A stretch of 64,000 nt of DNA, from NCBI GenBank assembly GCA_017522685.1, contig JAFWYN010000028.1, positions 38,079 to 102,078 of the forward strand. The letters run 5' to 3'. The translations under genes and the position numbers were made by a program. Of this stretch, positions 63,419-64,000 are shown one piece after another (position 1 is the stretch's first letter; every line of letters starts with the position of its first letter). Origin of the DNA: Lachnospiraceae bacterium. Lineage in GTDB: Bacteria > Bacillota_A > Clostridia > Lachnospirales > Lachnospiraceae. Under the pieces are notes generated by a model, which made no database searches, was not told the origin of the DNA, and was given only the letters and a program-made list of their open reading frames with translations.

Positions 63419-63538
63419 ATGAATTTTGCAAAAAAATGTAAAGAATTACGAATTAAGAAAGTAGCAACACAAGAGCAGATGGCAATAGCACTAAATCTCT
63501 ATTCGTAGGCTGTTAGCAAATGGAAAAATAGAGATTGA
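63419..63538 (+). pseudogene. Broken XRE-family regulator fragment
   Basis: MNFAKKCKELRIKKVATQEQ and then MAIALNLYS, stop TAG (63506), followed in frame by AVSKWKNRD and TGA (63536). This matches the first part of an XRE helix-turn-helix (QAVSKWENG motif), with the stop in place of glutamine. Only a fragment remains. Confidence 0.72.
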
Positions 63539-63544
63539 GATATA

Positions 63545-63795
63545 ATAGTGACAAGCTTAAGAAGGCCTTATAAATAGGGCGTTTCAGAGGTTAGTCCAAA
63601 TATATCTTTTTAATCAGTTACGGTAAAATTGGTGGAGAAAGGCGCCAGAAAAACTGAATATGAAATCAAGAGAGGGTATGGACTTCACCATCTGAATAAT
63701 AAAAAAGACCGTAGGAAGGCATGGGTAATGCCCGAATCCAAATATTCCATTGGAGGGTAGGCAGCTGTGAGAAACGGCCGCCTATTTTCTTTTTT
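63545..63795 (+). promoter_or_regulatory. Possible structured leader with terminator
   Basis: The 63556-63757 stretch contains nested complementarity (GGCATGGGTAATGCC at 63718-63732) and leads to a terminator TAGGC-A-GC / GC-C-GCCTA (63758-63784) followed by TTTTCTTTTTT. No frame of size is seen. It could be a riboswitch-like leader or short RNA, but no known class is recognised, and no gene starts directly after it. Confidence 0.35.
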
Positions 63796-63894
63796 GCAGG
63801 CTTTTGTTTGGTAAAGACAATTAAAGGGTAAAAGGCGATAAAATAGCAGAGTAGTAATGAAAGGGAAACATTACCACCCTACTTGTGTAGGGGA

Positions 63895-64000
63895 TTAAGT
63901 GTAAGTCTTGATAATTTCTTCCGCGATGCATCTTCTGGAAACACAGCGGTCCATTGCCTGTTTTTCTACATAGCGATGAGCATCCGGTTCGCTCATTTTA
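63895..64000 (-). CDS. C-terminal part of an unknown gene (partial)
   Basis: On the - strand a frame enters from the right edge and ends at TAA (63895-63897); the last 34 residues end in RRCIAEEIIKTYT. It contains two cysteines and charged helical sequence. Too short to identify. Confidence 0.6.
   Translation of the reverse strand, partial: KMSEPDAHRYVEKQAMDRCVSRRCIAEEIIKTYT

Overview
The window looks like a chromosome segment of a Lachnospiraceae-type bacterium (Bacillota, Clostridia). The basis is strong AGGAGG ribosome binding sites, mixed ATG/GTG/TTG starts, TTGACA/TATAAT promoters, T-rich terminators, the comEA–two-component–GerMN lipoprotein–comEC–holA gene order, type-2 ArgC, UPF0735 ACT protein, DUF1653 protein and BspA-type leucine-rich repeats. 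This is inference from gene content; no rRNA or intact tRNA is present to place it.

1-29 kb is mostly core metabolism and housekeeping. A two-component system faces left at the edge. It is followed by an arginine operon (argC, a GNAT acetyltransferase, argJ, argB, argD) behind a promoter overlapped by ArgR-like palindromes, and by a solute-binding protein and a DMT permease. Next come competence and replication genes (comEA, a response regulator/kinase pair, a GerMN lipoprotein, comEC, holA), a DUF1653 protein, an SfsA-MutY fusion and a glycosyltransferase. A lipid-phosphate pair (PAP2 phosphatase and lipid kinase) and glyA follow. Last is a threonine-branch cluster (ACT protein, hom, an ApgM-like probable homoserine kinase analogue, aspartate kinase). 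A PBP1/LacI-like plus LytTR regulator faces back toward this cluster at 29.1 kb.

29.4-48.1 kb is an accessory island transcribed on the + strand, with tightly packed or overlapping genes. It holds three long paralogues of DUF6985/DUF2262-like architecture, a Sel1-repeat/DUF2262 protein, a DUF6882-like protein, a DUF4253 protein, small and large membrane proteins, BspA-type LRR proteins without signal peptides, and fragments of further paralogues. One paralogue is a mosaic of two others; one small gene keeps only the N-terminal part and one vestige only the 3' end; one gene appears fused through another gene's ribosome binding site; one carries a frameshift. The best reading is a shuffling polyimmunity-type or self/non-self locus. 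Inside it, a radical SAM/SPASM protein with a non-canonical CX7CX6C triad sits directly before a protein beginning MKIRTDFVTNSSSSSF and continuing into LRRs. That pair is the best candidate for an undescribed enzyme-substrate system.

48-63 kb is mainly cell envelope: a large secreted SGNH/glycosidase-like surface protein, a lipoprotein amidase, a GH3 beta-N-acetylhexosaminidase, a GNAT protein, membrane-anchored proteins with Pro/Thr/Glu linkers, a GntR-ABC transporter operon with a clear promoter and operator, and a beta-lactamase-family protein. Between the amidase and the hexosaminidase is a strong promoter driving a roughly 370-nt apparently noncoding transcript to its own terminator.

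Two copies of a ~150-nt structured element (20.4 and 57.2 kb) share junction sequences while whole helices differ and still pair, which is strong evidence of a conserved RNA fold. The right end (63-64 kb) is a decayed region with tRNA-like fragments, perfect hairpins, a broken XRE regulator, a possible structured leader and a gene running off the edge.
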